Below are positions 11,150 to 21,425 of a stretch of DNA of 64,000 bases, one piece after another. The notes beneath the pieces were generated by a model, which made no database searches, had not been told where the DNA came from, and saw only the letters and a list, made by a program, of their open reading frames with translations. This stretch comes from Candolleomyces eurysporus. Lineage: Eukaryota; Basidiomycota; Agaricomycetes; Agaricales; Psathyrellaceae. Each line of letters opens with the position of its first letter. Position 1 is the first letter of the stretch. The position numbers and the translations under genes are program-made. The DNA lies in NCBI GenBank assembly GCA_027579435.1, contig JANBPK010001209.1:1-64000 (forward strand), in the 5' to 3' direction.

Positions 11150-12050
11150 CACTTCATAGTATGGTGGTAACGATGGCCCAAAGCCTCTTTACGTTGACGG
11201 TCTCCTCCAGCGTGCTCTTCCTCCCGGCTTCCTAGCAAGACTACCTGAGCGCGATTGAATATAAACTAATTGGCACAAGACTCAGAGATTTGAGTGCTAA
11301 TGATCGAGTCGCCAGGTGGAGCGGATCCAGCGTCCGAGCTGTTGCTACACCAGAGGGATTTCGGATACTGGGGTACCGTTGTTCGTCGTGGGGCTGCGAT
11401 CGGTGTGTTGTTGATCCCCTAGTCGTGTAGATATCTGTGACGCTTCCAGAGCCGGCAGGCGACAGCGACAGCGATGAGCCTCTAAAAATACCATTATGAG
11501 CACCTACAGCCGACGGGCTGAGAGGACGAGGTTCTGCGGGGTGACCTGCTTGATACAGACTAAAAAGCGAAATCCGTCAATCAGGTTCCATAGGAAATGA
11601 GAGCGAGAGGTGGCATGCGGCATAGGCAATGGTAGCGAAAGCGGTACCAGTGGCTCTACCGTGCCTCTGAGCATGCACTAGAAGGACGAAAGAAAGGAGG
11701 GGAGAACCGGAGTATTACCGTCATCTTGTAGAGTACCTGCCGGCGGCTACGCGCTTTGAGGAGAAAAGGCACACCCAGGAACGTTCTATAATGCCACTCG
11801 TCAGCAATGGGAACGTGAACAGGAGACAAGATGGAGAGCGCACATAATTCTCGCCGGCCACCGTAGGACGCTCGCCTGTTCTACAACAACGATGTCTCTG
11901 CACGATTGGAGGTAATTTCAATCTCGAATGAGCTTTCGGCAGGCCTACACAAATGGTCAGTCTTTCTCTGGCCGTCAACAAGGGCTAAAAGTAAAGATTG
12001 AGAAACTTGCTCGGCGCTGGCGGGAATTCATCGCGCTAGAGCAGCGGCGG
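11150..12050 (-). pseudogene. Decayed AA14 fragment, copy 2
   Basis: It aligns in order and orientation with the intact AA14 gene. Matching pieces are the 3' end (cttcatagtatgg), part of the Ser/Thr-rich tail, the exon around 'gacgaggttctgcgg', the VHTQNHDRAAGTAF exon, the exon with the VPGC start, the Asn-Arg-Ala exon, and the CDEFPPAP exon. A piece of about 640 bases is deleted between the tail and the TPWKRV exon. That piece held the CICAW and KGAKQMIYWNQ blocks. Stops and small indels interrupt the remaining exons, and the N-terminal His exon is missing. It cannot encode an active oxidase. Confidence 0.7.
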
Positions 12051-12496
12051 GACACCATCGCATAGAGACTTGAGAGCAGACCTGCTCAATTTCTTCAACC
12101 AATCCTCGGAGTTTCTGTCCTTTTTCTTCCTGCAGAATACCGTAGTTCCAGCGGTTGGGTGCAGTATCAGCCTACCCAATGTCCAAAAGCATCAACCTAC
12201 GGCGGAATTTGAAATTAGACTCGTCGTGGGATAGTAGCCGCAGCCGTGCGGTAATGCGTCACCGGGTTACTTCTGCCGTTACGCGTCCAAACTGAAGTCT
12301 GACGCTAATAGGTTTTCTGCATACCGAGCTCCCGGTCAGGACAACGCCCTCGGACCTTGCGCCATCTCCATGCACCAAATCAACCTCAAGGCTGGAATCC
12401 GGGCTGGCCATATTAAAAAAGGACAAAATATCGCTTTCATCATCGATGTGTTATGCCTTATGCAGGCGTTCGTCCCGCGTCTCGGTCCTTTCTTCG
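12051..12496. other. Decayed duplicated DNA between AA14 copy 2 and the MITE
   Basis: No gene is seen. Short matches to 17.2-17.4 kb (for example cggcggaatttgaaat versus gggcggaatttcaaaat) show that it belongs to the duplicated unit. Confidence 0.4.
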
Positions 12497-12504
12497 CTGT
12501 AGCA
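12497..12504. repeat. Left target-site duplication of the MITE
   Basis: CTGTAGCA, matched at 7 of 8 positions by CTGTAGTA at 12693-12700 on the other side of the element. Confidence 0.6.
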
Positions 12505-12692
12505 AGGACCCCGGAATATCCTAGAGGAGGATAGATCCAGGCCTTTGCCAAGTTTTTATCCGAATTGTGGCTAGCCTTCCTCCGGAAGAGCCAACCGGTG
12601 ATTTTCCCAAAGCCTTTCCAAAAGCCTTTCCCCCCCAGATTTGGCGAGAACAGGCTAAAACTCTGGCTTTCCCTACGATATTCTGGGGTCCT
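12505..12692. mobile_element. 188-bp hAT-like MITE
   Basis: The element starts AGGACCCCGGAATATCCTAG, and its right end read in reverse complement is AGGACCCCAGAATATCGTAG, so it has near-perfect terminal inverted repeats of about 20 bases. It is flanked by an 8-base direct repeat, CTGTAGCA (12497-12504) and CTGTAGTA (12693-12700), which differs at one position. Eight-base target-site duplications are a mark of hAT elements. It has no coding capacity. The equivalent place in the third unit (near 17.4 kb) is shorter, which fits insertion after the duplication. Confidence 0.7.
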
Positions 12693-12700
12693 CTGTAGTA
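12693..12700. repeat. Right target-site duplication of the MITE
   Basis: CTGTAGTA, the partner of 12497-12504, with one substitution. Confidence 0.6.
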
Positions 12701-13240
12701 TTCTGATCTCGATCTCGTGCCTTCCCGCCATGAATAGAANCCCCCCAATGAGGGTTAGGTGCGGTGCGGAGACCAAGGTAGCACCGCCGGGGTCATGGCT
12801 CCAAACAGAATTCTATCGATGTAGAATAAATCTGTAGCCTGCACCAGATGTCACGATGCCATGGACCGTGAACCTGTACTTCATCAATATGCACCGATAT
12901 ACCGCCAGGAGAAGGTAAGGTCACTGTCAGTCGGCATATGTAGTCCTGCTTAGGGCTAAGGGGAGTACACGATGGGTCATAAGGGGGACGTAGCGAACTT
13001 GAGTTCCATACCAGGTCACTGAGGAATGGGCACAACAATTTCTGCTGAGGGCATTTGCTGTGTTGGCGACTCTGTGCGCCGCATTCACACTCTAGGGCGG
13101 TTATCCGATCATGAATATCATGTTATTTAAAATCGGGGAAATACCTCGTTTAGGCACCCAACATTCCGTACTAGGGTCCATGGCTCCATGACCAAATGCA
13201 ACCACTGGCAATGCGGCGAGGGTACATGAGGGGAAGTGGG

Positions 13241-13247
13241 TATAAAA
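13241..13247 (+). promoter_or_regulatory. TATA box of small-family gene B
   Basis: TATAAAA lies 91-97 bases before the ATG at 13338. It is conserved in the copy at 18397. Confidence 0.6.
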
Positions 13248-13337
13248 CCAAGGGAGGGTATAGACGCTCTGTCCAAATTCATTCAAACACCCCAACATCA
13301 CGCTCACTTTCTGCTCCTCTCTTCAGCTACCGACTCG

Positions 13338-13857
13338 ATGAGGCCCATCTCTTCTGACAAGCCTCAGTTCTCGTATGCTACCCATCTTGATGGGAGGGTG
13401 AAGCTGCAGGATCGCATGCAGCCTCAAGTGCGAGTTCTAGAAGTCTCTGGGAGGCGGATGGTAAGCTACTCCTTTTACTGGGTTATTGACTTTTGCATGA
13501 TGAATGGGAACTAACAGCATTTTTTTACCGTTTGTACAGAAATATCGCACCACTAAAGACAGCCCTATCACGGCGCCTTCATCTTCCTCGAGTGGTGCTA
13601 CAGAAGATGTCAACGAAGACGCCGACCCTAGGGCTGACGCGAGTGTACATATTGGCTGTAACGTTCGTTCACCGATCGCACTCTTTACGCCGATGCGTTA
13701 CAGGCTTGGCTGACACTAATCAATGCCCATTCCTTTCCCCGCACAGGCTCGCCTATCGTTCTTTGGGCCCCTTGGAGGCTTGATTGCGCGTATCAAGGAC
13801 TGCTTTGGGGCTCGCCGACGTGGAGGTAGAAGTGGTGGGGATGAGGATGAGCATTAG
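13338..13857 (+). CDS. Small-family gene B (118 aa)
   Basis: Exons 13338-13460, 13540-13662 and 13747-13857 all join in phase 0. Intron 2 has a GTTCGT donor and a good branch-like sequence (ctgac, ctaat) before CACAG. The protein starts MRPISSDKPQFSYATHLDGR, has the family block KYRTTKDSPITAPSSSSSG, a conserved HIGCN just before intron 2, and a last exon ARLSFFGPLGGLIARIKDCF followed by a basic-acidic tail. It is very close to gene C at 18.5 kb and more distant from gene A. The N-terminus is not a signal peptide. No known domain was recognised. The conserved Cys in GCN and in the last exon are the only obvious reactive residues. Confidence 0.7.
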
Positions 13858-14450
13858 CATGCCTGCGCCGAGCCTTCCCTCTTTTTCTCCCGAAGCATCT
13901 CTGGGGTACCTCGCTTCTTAACATTTCATGCCACCGTGGCCTAGAGCTTGGTTCACGTTCCTACAAGCTCCCTATTCCTCTCGTTCTCTTCTTCCTACTA
14001 CCTGCCTTGCTGTATTCCTCATGGTAATAACAAACCTGTATACATATAAACCTGCTCCTCTTTTCATGATGGTATTGTGCGTGCACTAGGCCCACACGTC
14101 GGGCGACGCTGGGTTTGCGAAGCGATCAACGACGATCTTACTAGGACCTGGCATTGTCGATGACACTGCCCCTCAGCCACCTACTTGCTTTCTGGGGAAT
14201 CCGGGCTGTTTTTACTTAATAATTCTTCTCTTCCACGAGTTTCGGCTACTTCTAATCCATCACTCGGTAGACGGTCCGTGTCTGTTGAAAGGAACTAATT
14301 AGTCCTTACGCTCCCGCCCATAAGTACATACAAGGTAATGGTCCGCCACGGCGGCCTTCACGAGTTCGCCACATTGATTTAAATCCGATTTTCATGAGTG
14401 GTAGGAGGGAGCCGGTCCGACTTTCAGCTGGAGGCAGGTAACATGAATTA
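13858..14450. other. 3' flank of gene B and spacer
   Basis: The first 480 bases are duplicated downstream of gene C. No other gene is seen. Confidence 0.4.
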
Positions 14451-14499
14451 GTATTTTAATTCTATCTCAATACTAGCTGATCGATCGCGATCCTTGGAT

Positions 14500-15043
14500 C
14501 GTTCCCGATGTTTCCTGACCAGTCTGAGAGCTGTCGCACCAAGAACGTTCCGTTGACGATCTGAAGCTAATATACCTTCAACTCCTCTACTGGTAGTTCT
14601 CACGACAACAGTGGCCATGATCAGCAAGACAATGCTCCGAGGTCCCCAGGGTTTCAAATCTACTTTAGCGTGGGCGTCCTTTGTACATTTCTGCTACATT
14701 CATATTCATATCCATTACCCATTGCTTCTAGCGCGGATTCTCTTTGCTCGGCCCTGTGGAAGAGCTTGTGGGGTATATTAAAGGACTCTTCCGTAACGGC
14801 CGAATTGGTGATGCAGCCGAGAACTTGGGGGCTATGGTCGACATCCTGTCAATGCACAGGATGGAGGCCGTCGCCTTCGGGCCGTTGGCGCCCTCGTCTG
14901 GTTTCTTGGGCCCTTATTGGCTGAGAGGTTTAATTTCAGTGCCCTTCGATGCAAGGCGGTGCGGTCTTTATCCTCTGTGGTGCCTGCAGCTCGATCGTCT
15001 GAGCATCAGATCTCCTCACATCTTCCTTAATTTTCCCTATTAA
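14500..15043 (+). pseudogene. Diverged small-family copy E
   Basis: An exon-3-like frame starts after a CTAG acceptor at 14732: RGFSLLGPVEELVGYIKGLF. It matches the family pattern FxGPxxxxxxxIKxxF and then reads on for 80 further codons. Upstream, 'agctgtcgcaccaagaacg' after a CAG at about 14523 resembles the start of exon 2 (YRTTRD), and a Ser/Asn/His/Asp-rich stretch follows. An in-frame TAA breaks exon 2, and no exon 1 was found. I read it as a degraded copy. A re-spliced gene cannot be excluded. Confidence 0.4.
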
Positions 15044-15842
15044 GGTCTGCTCTATTTTTCTATTCGTTGCTCACAACCCTTCTCACAAAGTGTGAACCCT
15101 GAAGCAAGAGGCACCCGTTAGAAAATATAACGAACAAATTAGAATCAAAGTTAATTTCTTTGATAGACGTGATTTTCACTTTCGACATGGGACTAGGGAA
15201 GTGCATCAATGCGCCTCAGACCCTCCTCTCTACGACCTCCCCGCGGTCGAAGACATTGCGCTCTTGAAATACAAGCCGGTGATGCCCTTTAAGTGTGATC
15301 AGCGAAAGATCTCCAGCTGGCCTTCCGTTGTAGCGCGATAACACGGTATACTTAGACCTACCGCACTGGTTCCTCCCTTCGAAGATTACCGACGCCAACC
15401 CGTCACCCGCTCCATCCGGGAAATCAGGGGATTCATCGACTCTTTTCACGGGTGCTGTCGACGGTTGCCCATCGCTCAGTGAGACTTCCTGTCAGGCAAC
15501 ATCCGGAGCTCAGACTGCTGTCAATGCCATTAGGACAATATTATATTGTTCATGGAAATGAACACGAAGACCGACAAATTCTCAGGCTGGGCTCGAAAAG
15601 CTGCATGTTCAAGGCAATCGCGAGTGAGGAGCCTTGAACCGTCCGCCAAAGGCGGACAAATCGTGGCGTGGAACGCGGGCACCAGACCGAGTCCCTTATC
15701 GCATTCGTGCCTTTTTCACTACCCTATCACGGCCCATCTATGGGACTACATGCTCACTACTTTACGCGATTGGCGAGATAGACAAGTTAAGGATTGCAAT
15801 GTGATGGGTCTTCTGGGAGTCATGGTACGAAATCCTTCTACT
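15044..15842. other. Spacer without supported genes
   Basis: Open frames are present on both strands, but none shows family motifs or convincing splice structure. Confidence 0.35.
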
Positions 15843-16230
15843 CTAGGTCATCTCACTATTAGCAGTCTGATCTGGGCTATTGAAGAAGCGTTTGAGATGA
15901 GTGACAAAGATTTGGACGGGTCCATTAATGAAGAATCGACACTGTCACAAAGCAAAGCATTTGAAGTAAGTGAGAGTTAGGGGAGCAAACCAGTGCGAGG
16001 ATACTCACATCACACCCAATGCTAAAGCGACGGCGAGGACCCTCTTCCGTGTCACTCTTCTCCAGAGTCCGAGCATCCCGTGTTTTCTTAAATCATGCTC
16101 ATCGAATCGGCTCTGGGATCATCTCCGATTGTGCGATATCTCTACATCGACGGAGGGAAAATCAGTCACGGCTGTTGCTGCAAACCAGGATAACTCACAC
16201 TCTCGACGAATAGAGAATTTAACTCGAGGT
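15843..16230 (-). pseudogene. Inverted, broken small-family copy D
   Basis: On the minus strand, exon 3 (15843-15941) is intact: CRFFINGPVQIFVTHLKRFF..., close to gene A. Exon 2 (16009-16141) has the expected start (AGATATCGC after a TAG acceptor) and end (IGCD before GTGAGT). Its length of 133 is not a multiple of three and it contains a TAA. Exon 1 is barely recognisable. The copy lies opposite in orientation to genes A, B and C. Confidence 0.6.
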
Positions 16231-16289
16231 ATGGCGTGGTGGTCAGATACGCTAGATCCATATAAGGACGTGAAGGCGACCGGTAGGCA

Positions 16290-16390
16290 ATGGTAGATCT
16301 AGTACAACGAATCCGGGTTGTCAGTATCTGCGCCTAATACATAAGTAATAATTGAAACTCACCTTATGAGTCAACCCCATAGTCAAGAGG
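16290..16390 (-). pseudogene. Fragment of the YHM2 carrier gene, copy 2
   Basis: 'gatctagtacaa' followed by a run ending in aactcacctta parallels 20244-20313 (gatctagtacaa ... aactcacctt) of the intact carrier, including the donor complement of the last intron and the first codons of the exon before it. The rest of the carrier is missing. It lies immediately before the AA14 copy 3 fragment, as in the first boundary. Confidence 0.6.
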
Positions 16391-16554
16391 AGTAAACGGA
16401 GAGAATCGTGGTCGACGGTGTGGAAGTAGCGATACCTCGTGGTCGGACAGCCCACGCGAGTTGCAACAGAATTATCCAATTTATTGGCGAAAGCCGGCCA
16501 CTCTTCCGAGGGCGACCCCGAACTGGGGCAGTCTACAACCCGGTCAAAGTGAAA

Positions 16555-17110
16555 TGACCGCTTCATAGTATGGCGTTGATGTTGACTCTGGGCTGGATAA
16601 AGCATCCTTCTGAGTATCTGCAGCCGACGGACGTTGTGGCAAACTGAGGGGATGACGAGGTGCTGCGGGGTGACCTGCTTAGTATCAGACTTAAAGGCGG
16701 AACCAGCCTATCAGTTGCATAGAAATCGGGAAGATGCAGTGGGAGGTAACATACGCCAGAGGCGATAATAGCGAAAGCAGTCCCAGTTGCTCTACCGTGG
16801 TTCTGAGGGTGCACGAGAAGGACGGAGAGAATAAGAGGAGAATCNGGGGGACTAGCGCCAACTTGGAGCATATGTGCTGGCGGCTACGCACTGTCGGGAG
16901 AGGTGGCGCATCCAGGAACGTTCTGTAATACTACTCGTCAGCAAGGGAACATATGCAGGAGAAGACGGAGAACGCACGTAAAGAATAAGTCTTGCTGGCC
17001 ACCGGGAGGACGTTCGCCCATTATCTGACAACGATGGCTTCGCCTTCGGAAGCAATTCAATCTTAAATGGGCTTCCTGCAGGCCCACGGTGCCGGCAGGG
17101 AAAATAGTAT
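16555..17110 (-). pseudogene. Decayed AA14 fragment, copy 3
   Basis: It starts with the same 3' end (cttcatagtatgg) as the other AA14 copies, then jumps to the 'gctgcggggtgacctgctt' exon. It continues through the VHTQNH-like, VPGC-like and Asn-Arg-Ala-like exons to near the CDEFPPAP exon. The Ser/Thr tail and the conserved C-terminal half of the domain are gone, and frames are interrupted. An N at 16845 lies next to a G run. It is not functional. Confidence 0.7.
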
Positions 17111-17859
17111 CGAGAAGTTCGATGTGAGGCCCGTGGAATTTTCTTAAGAAAGGGTTTGGAGGGGGACACTTTCGGATTGACGGATGGCAGGGATTGACCA
17201 AGGCATCGTCCTCCTAGGATGGGTGGTCACGGTTGTAATGAGCCAAGTTGTGGATCACCTTCGCTGGCTTTAGGGCGGAATTTCAAAATGAAGCGATCGT
17301 CTCACGTCCTCACGTCACTCAAAGTAGTAACAACCTGTCGGGGCTAGTGAAAGGGTGCAGTGGGTAGTTATCGCAATTGAAACAAAATTCTGTCAATCTT
17401 GCACCAAAGGACTCTAGCATGGCCTCACTCTCACACCGCACCCTCAACCAATTATAATTTGCTCCGGGATTTATTAATTGTCCGCCAGGAACCGCAACCC
17501 AGGCGATGGAGGCGGAAATACAGAAAAATCCGTTGGGGGTCAGAGTTAAGGCACTATAACCCTGCTCAGTTGAGCCCGCCGCATAGCATCGATCTGACAG
17601 GCGTTCTGACCAGCACTAACGTTTAGCACGGTTCGGAGGGCACCCCTATGCCTTTATCGACGTAATCATAGGATCCCTGCGTATTCTGGTAAGAAAATTC
17701 TGTATTTTTGCCATCTGTCTCCGTGCTCCGAATAAGGTTGAAGGCCGTGCACGATGGCGGACGAATCTGAGACTGAGGATCTTACTTCCGAGTTATGTAT
17801 CAGGCCTGGATAGACTCTTCGGATAAGGCTTACGCGTGCAGACCTCACTAGCACTGCCG
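17111..17859. other. Decayed duplicated DNA in unit 3
   Basis: Scattered similarity to 12.1-12.8 kb, but without the MITE. No gene is supported. Confidence 0.4.
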
Positions 17860-18396
17860 AGGGTTATGGCTCTAAATAGAATCTTTATCGATGCACGCGA
17901 GGTTTAACAGCTATGGCTCAGGCTTGGCATGACACAGATATGTCGGCCATCGACCCTGAATGCGAATCCTTAATATAAACAATACTCGCAGTACCATGGT
18001 GCACAATCTCACGACGGCAAGGTAATATGTCAATGAGTCGTAAGCAGGGGGGCCCTACGGCGCCATTTCATATTCAATCGCTGACGAATGATTCTGCAAC
18101 GTTTTCATCGATGATATATATCATGATAATAGAAGCAGCGAAGTTTTCTGCAGCAATGGTGTGCACTGCACTGACAACTCGGTGGCTTTTCTCAGTGTTG
18201 TCAATTTAGTGGCACAAACTCTATTGGTGGCCGCATTGGGACCTGGGATACACCACTCCCGAAAAATAAAGATGGGCAGGACAAGCTCGTTTAGGCATAC
18301 AACATTCCCTACTAAGACCGATAAACCCCTGCCATACGAAATTTCCTGACCAATGCGGCAGGGCAAGGGCAAGTGAGTATGTAACCAAAGAACGCT

Positions 18397-18403
18397 ATAA
18401 AAG
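18397..18403 (+). promoter_or_regulatory. TATA box of small-family gene C
   Basis: TATAAAA lies 74-80 bases before the ATG at 18477. Confidence 0.6.
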
Positions 18404-18476
18404 CTGTCAGAACCTATTCGAAACACCCCAACATCACGCCCCAACGTTTCTGCCTTACATTTCAACTGCCAACTCG

Positions 18477-18973
18477 ATGAGGCCCACTGCTATCTCTTTG
18501 AACAAGCCCCGATTCTCGTACGCCACTCATCCCGATGGGAGGGTCAACCTGCAGGATCCTATGGAGCCTCAAGTTAGAGTCCTCCAGGTGTCTGGAGGGC
18601 AGATGGTAGGTCGCTAGTCCTTTTACTGGATCTTCGACTTTCATACCATGCATGACGGGCTAACAGCGTTTTCTTATCGTCTCTACAGAAATATCGCACC
18701 ACCAGAGACAGCCCGATCACCGCGCCTTCCTCTTCCTCGAGTGGTGCTGCGGAAGATGTCACTGAGGAACCTGCCAGCCCGAACGCTGACGCGAGTTTAC
18801 ATATTGGCTGTAACGTCCGTCCCCCACTTTCGCGCCCTGCTCCGGCGCGTTACTGTATTAATTGATACTAACCAATGTCTCGATTCTTTCCCCGTGCCCA
18901 GGCCCGCTTATCGTTCTTTGGGCCATTGGAAGGCTTTATTACCCGCATCAAGGACTGTCTCTGGGGCCGCTGA
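18477..18973 (+). CDS. Small-family gene C (108 aa)
   Basis: Exons 18477-18605, 18689-18814 and 18902-18973 join in phase 0, with the same exon plan as gene B. It begins MRPTAISLNKPRFSYATHPD. Exon 2 carries KYRTTRDSPITAPSSSSSG and ends in HIGCN. Exon 3 is ARLSFFGPLEGFITRIKDCL and stops early after WGR, so the basic-acidic tail of gene B is lost. Splice signals are kept. Many differences from gene B are conservative, which suggests selection on the protein, but this was judged by eye. The function is unknown. Confidence 0.7.
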
Positions 18974-20168
18974 CTTGGAGGTGAAGGTGGAGGTTGGGGG
19001 CGCTAAGGACGAGGATTAGTATGTCTACTCTCGAGGCGCTGCCTTCCAAGTCTCCGAGGAACCTTCCTCCTTCTGAAATTGTCATGCCACCGTCTCTCTC
19101 TACAAGCACCCTATTCTTCCCGCTCTCTTCTTCCTAGTATCTGCCTTGCTGTATTTGTATTACCCATCGTGACAACTGACCTGTATACATATAATTTGCC
19201 TGTCTTTTCGTGATGGTGCCGTGCGTCGGTCGATGCGAGGTTCGCGAAGCGATCAACGGCGATCCCTAGGGTGATCCCTAGGGTTAGCACTGCACTGCCC
19301 CTCAGCCACTTGCTCTCTGGGGAATCCTGATTTTACTTAATAATTCTTCTCCCCCACGAGCTTCGGCTATCCATCACTCGATGGACAGTCCGGATCTGTT
19401 AAAAGGGGAGTGAATTTGTCCTCACTCTCCTTCTCATACGTACCTTCTTATACGTACATAGATCGCACCCGTTGCCTATCTGCTGCCTATGTGCGCCGAT
19501 CGCGATATCACTGAAAATAGTTAAACGTAAACGGATAACTCTTGACACTACAATAGCACCATTCAGTCCCTTGTCTTACTGATAGGACCCCCTTCGATCA
19601 CGATACCCTATGCGGACGCGATAAATGAGTTCACTCCATGAGGCAAACCGACAGCTTGGCTCGATACGCCACTGAAGACCATGTTTAACGAAGCATATAC
19701 ACGTTGCTCCGTAGAACGAAAGCGCAGCCCATTGAAATCCAACCAGGGGCACAGGCAGTGTCGATGAGAAGTGAGTTCATTTTATATTTTCCTCTAATCA
19801 CTGGCAAAGGAAACGTGAGTACAATAATCTATAAGCCTAATAACTAAGTAAACGAGAGAGAGAGTCGTCAGCGTCAAGGGAATGGATAACTCGTATAGTC
19901 GTGCTCGTTTATGCGTATACTTTTCGAATGGATAGGTGCGTAGGGTGTGCGTGCGCGTGTAAAGGGAGTGGAACGGATGGATGGATGGGCACGACGATGA
20001 CGAGTTGAGTGAGTGAAGTGGTGAAAGAGCGAAATGAGAGGCGATGGTGGTGTTCGCCTTCCAAATGTGCCCCCGCTGGGGTATCGACGGCCTCGTCTAG
20101 GGTGAAGCCTCGTTTCCGGTCTCCACAGCAGCCATCTCTCTCGGCCCCCGCTCGTGAGGTTCAAGCGT
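18974..20168. other. 3' flank of gene C and spacer to the carrier gene
   Basis: The first 480 bases are duplicated sequence. The rest has no supported gene. A short doubled 'gatccctaggg' occurs at 19261-19284. Confidence 0.4.
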
Positions 20169-21425
20169 TTAGACGTATTGCGCGAAGAGAGGGATCAACG
20201 ACTGTGCGAGAGTGTAGCTGAACACGAGCTTGGGCCCAACGACCAAGATCTAGTACAATCGATGCGCATCAGTAAACTCACATCCAAAATGATAGAGAAA
20301 TAGCCAACTCACCTTGGGTGTCAAACCCTTGAAGAATGCCGTAGCACCCTCATTCTTCAACAACTCCTTCACAACCGTAACCCCACTAACCTTCCTCTCG
20401 AAATTGGCATTCTGAATCCTGGTCTTCACCACGTCCAGCGGCGCAGCCACGGTGATACTGGCCACCGCACCACTAACGCTCGCAATGAAGTTCTGTCCCC
20501 ACGTCGCCTTGCTGTAATCCTGCACACCCAGGACGTACTCTTTGGTTACAGCTGAGGCGCCGAACAGAGCGAAGGAACCGGGGGCGTTGCGAGCCATTGT
20601 CCAGCCCCACCCACGATAGAGGGTCAACCCTTCTTCGGCGAAGATCCGGATGACGCCTCGGCCCCGGAAGGCTTCGGGGTTGACTTGGCGTTTGATTTTG
20701 AGGACGTCGAGCGGGAGGAGAACCTTGTGATTTTCGAAAACGGGTGTTAGAGTTGCCTAAAGGGTTAATGAGAGAGAGAAAGGGACGTACGACTTCACCG
20801 ATACCGGTCAAACTGTTCATTTCGTTTTCAGGTGAAAGAGGAAGAGAGAGAGAAGCAAGTCAGAATACAGATTCGAGGCGGATGGAGAGGTAGATGCGGA
20901 ACGCACCTGCCAGCGGTGGCCTGCATCATCAGCTTGCCCTTCCTCTCTCCAAAGGTGTTGTTGAACTGGGTCTTGTAGTGCTTATTGATCAAGTCGTTGA
21001 ACCAGGGCTGTCCACCGAACTTGTAGACTCGCTGTGCGACTTTGTAGCCAGCTGCGTACCCGAGACCAGGGAAGAGAGATATGAACCGCTTGCCGATGCT
21101 TGCAGTAGCGTGTTCACGGAAGATGATGGGGGACAGAGTTGAGAAGGAGACCTGTAGAGTGTAGCGCATGAGGATGCATAGAGGTACAAGTAAGCGCAAT
21201 AGAAACTAAGGGAGAGAACGAATGAACGCACCTTGGACTTGTTACTCATCAACCGTTTGGCGACGGTGTCGACAGGGTGGAAGATGAGCAGCTCGGCGAT
21301 ACCTGGCATTGCAGAACGTCATCAGCACACTACAAAGACCCTGCTAAAGAACACGCACCAGAGGTACCGGAGCCCAAAATCCTAGCAGCAGCAGAATCCT
21401 TGCCTGACGAGGGTGGGGGCGACAT
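20169..21425 (-). CDS. YHM2: Mitochondrial citrate/2-oxoglutarate carrier of the YHM2 type
   Basis: This is an inner-membrane solute carrier family protein, five or so exons long. The start at 21425 gives MSPPPSSGKDSAAARILGSG, joined in frame to a first repeat with the carrier signature HPVDTVAKRLMSN. Later segments are FPGLGYAAGYKVAQRVYKFG, a second repeat with LPLDVLKIKRQVNPE and GRGVIRIFAEEG, and a third with APLDVVKTRIQN and ALFGASA upstream. The last exon, ILVVGPKLVFSYTLAQSLIP, ends at the TAA (20169-20171). These blocks match yeast Yhm2p, which exchanges citrate for oxoglutarate and helps supply cytosolic NADPH; that role is taken from the yeast protein. The last intron and its flank are duplicated twice to the left. 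Confidence 0.9.

Larger units (their letters stand above)
12790..14340. repeat. Duplicated segment, copy in unit 2 (partner 17860-19450)
   Basis: Similarity to 17860-19450 extends across the promoter, the three exons and both introns of the small gene, and about 450 bases downstream (gtatacatataa, gcgatcaacg, cactgcccctcagccac, acttaataattcttctc). Coding and noncoding parts are both recognisable, so the duplication is fairly recent compared with the AA14 fragments. I did not compute an identity value. Confidence 0.75.
17860..19450. repeat. Duplicated segment, copy in unit 3 (partner 12790-14340)
   Basis: Similarity covers the upstream region, gene C and about 450 bases downstream. The period between the two copies is about 5.1 kb at the small genes and about 5.4 kb at the AA14 fragments. 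The difference is close to the MITE length plus small indels. Confidence 0.75.

Noticed and set aside
12336..12776. Minus-strand frame of 146 codons
   Set aside because: It runs straight through the MITE and its target duplications and contains an N. It has no domain or splice signal.
19261..19286. Doubled gatccctaggg, telomere-like
   Set aside because: Only two units, and not the TTAGGG array expected at a basidiomycete telomere.
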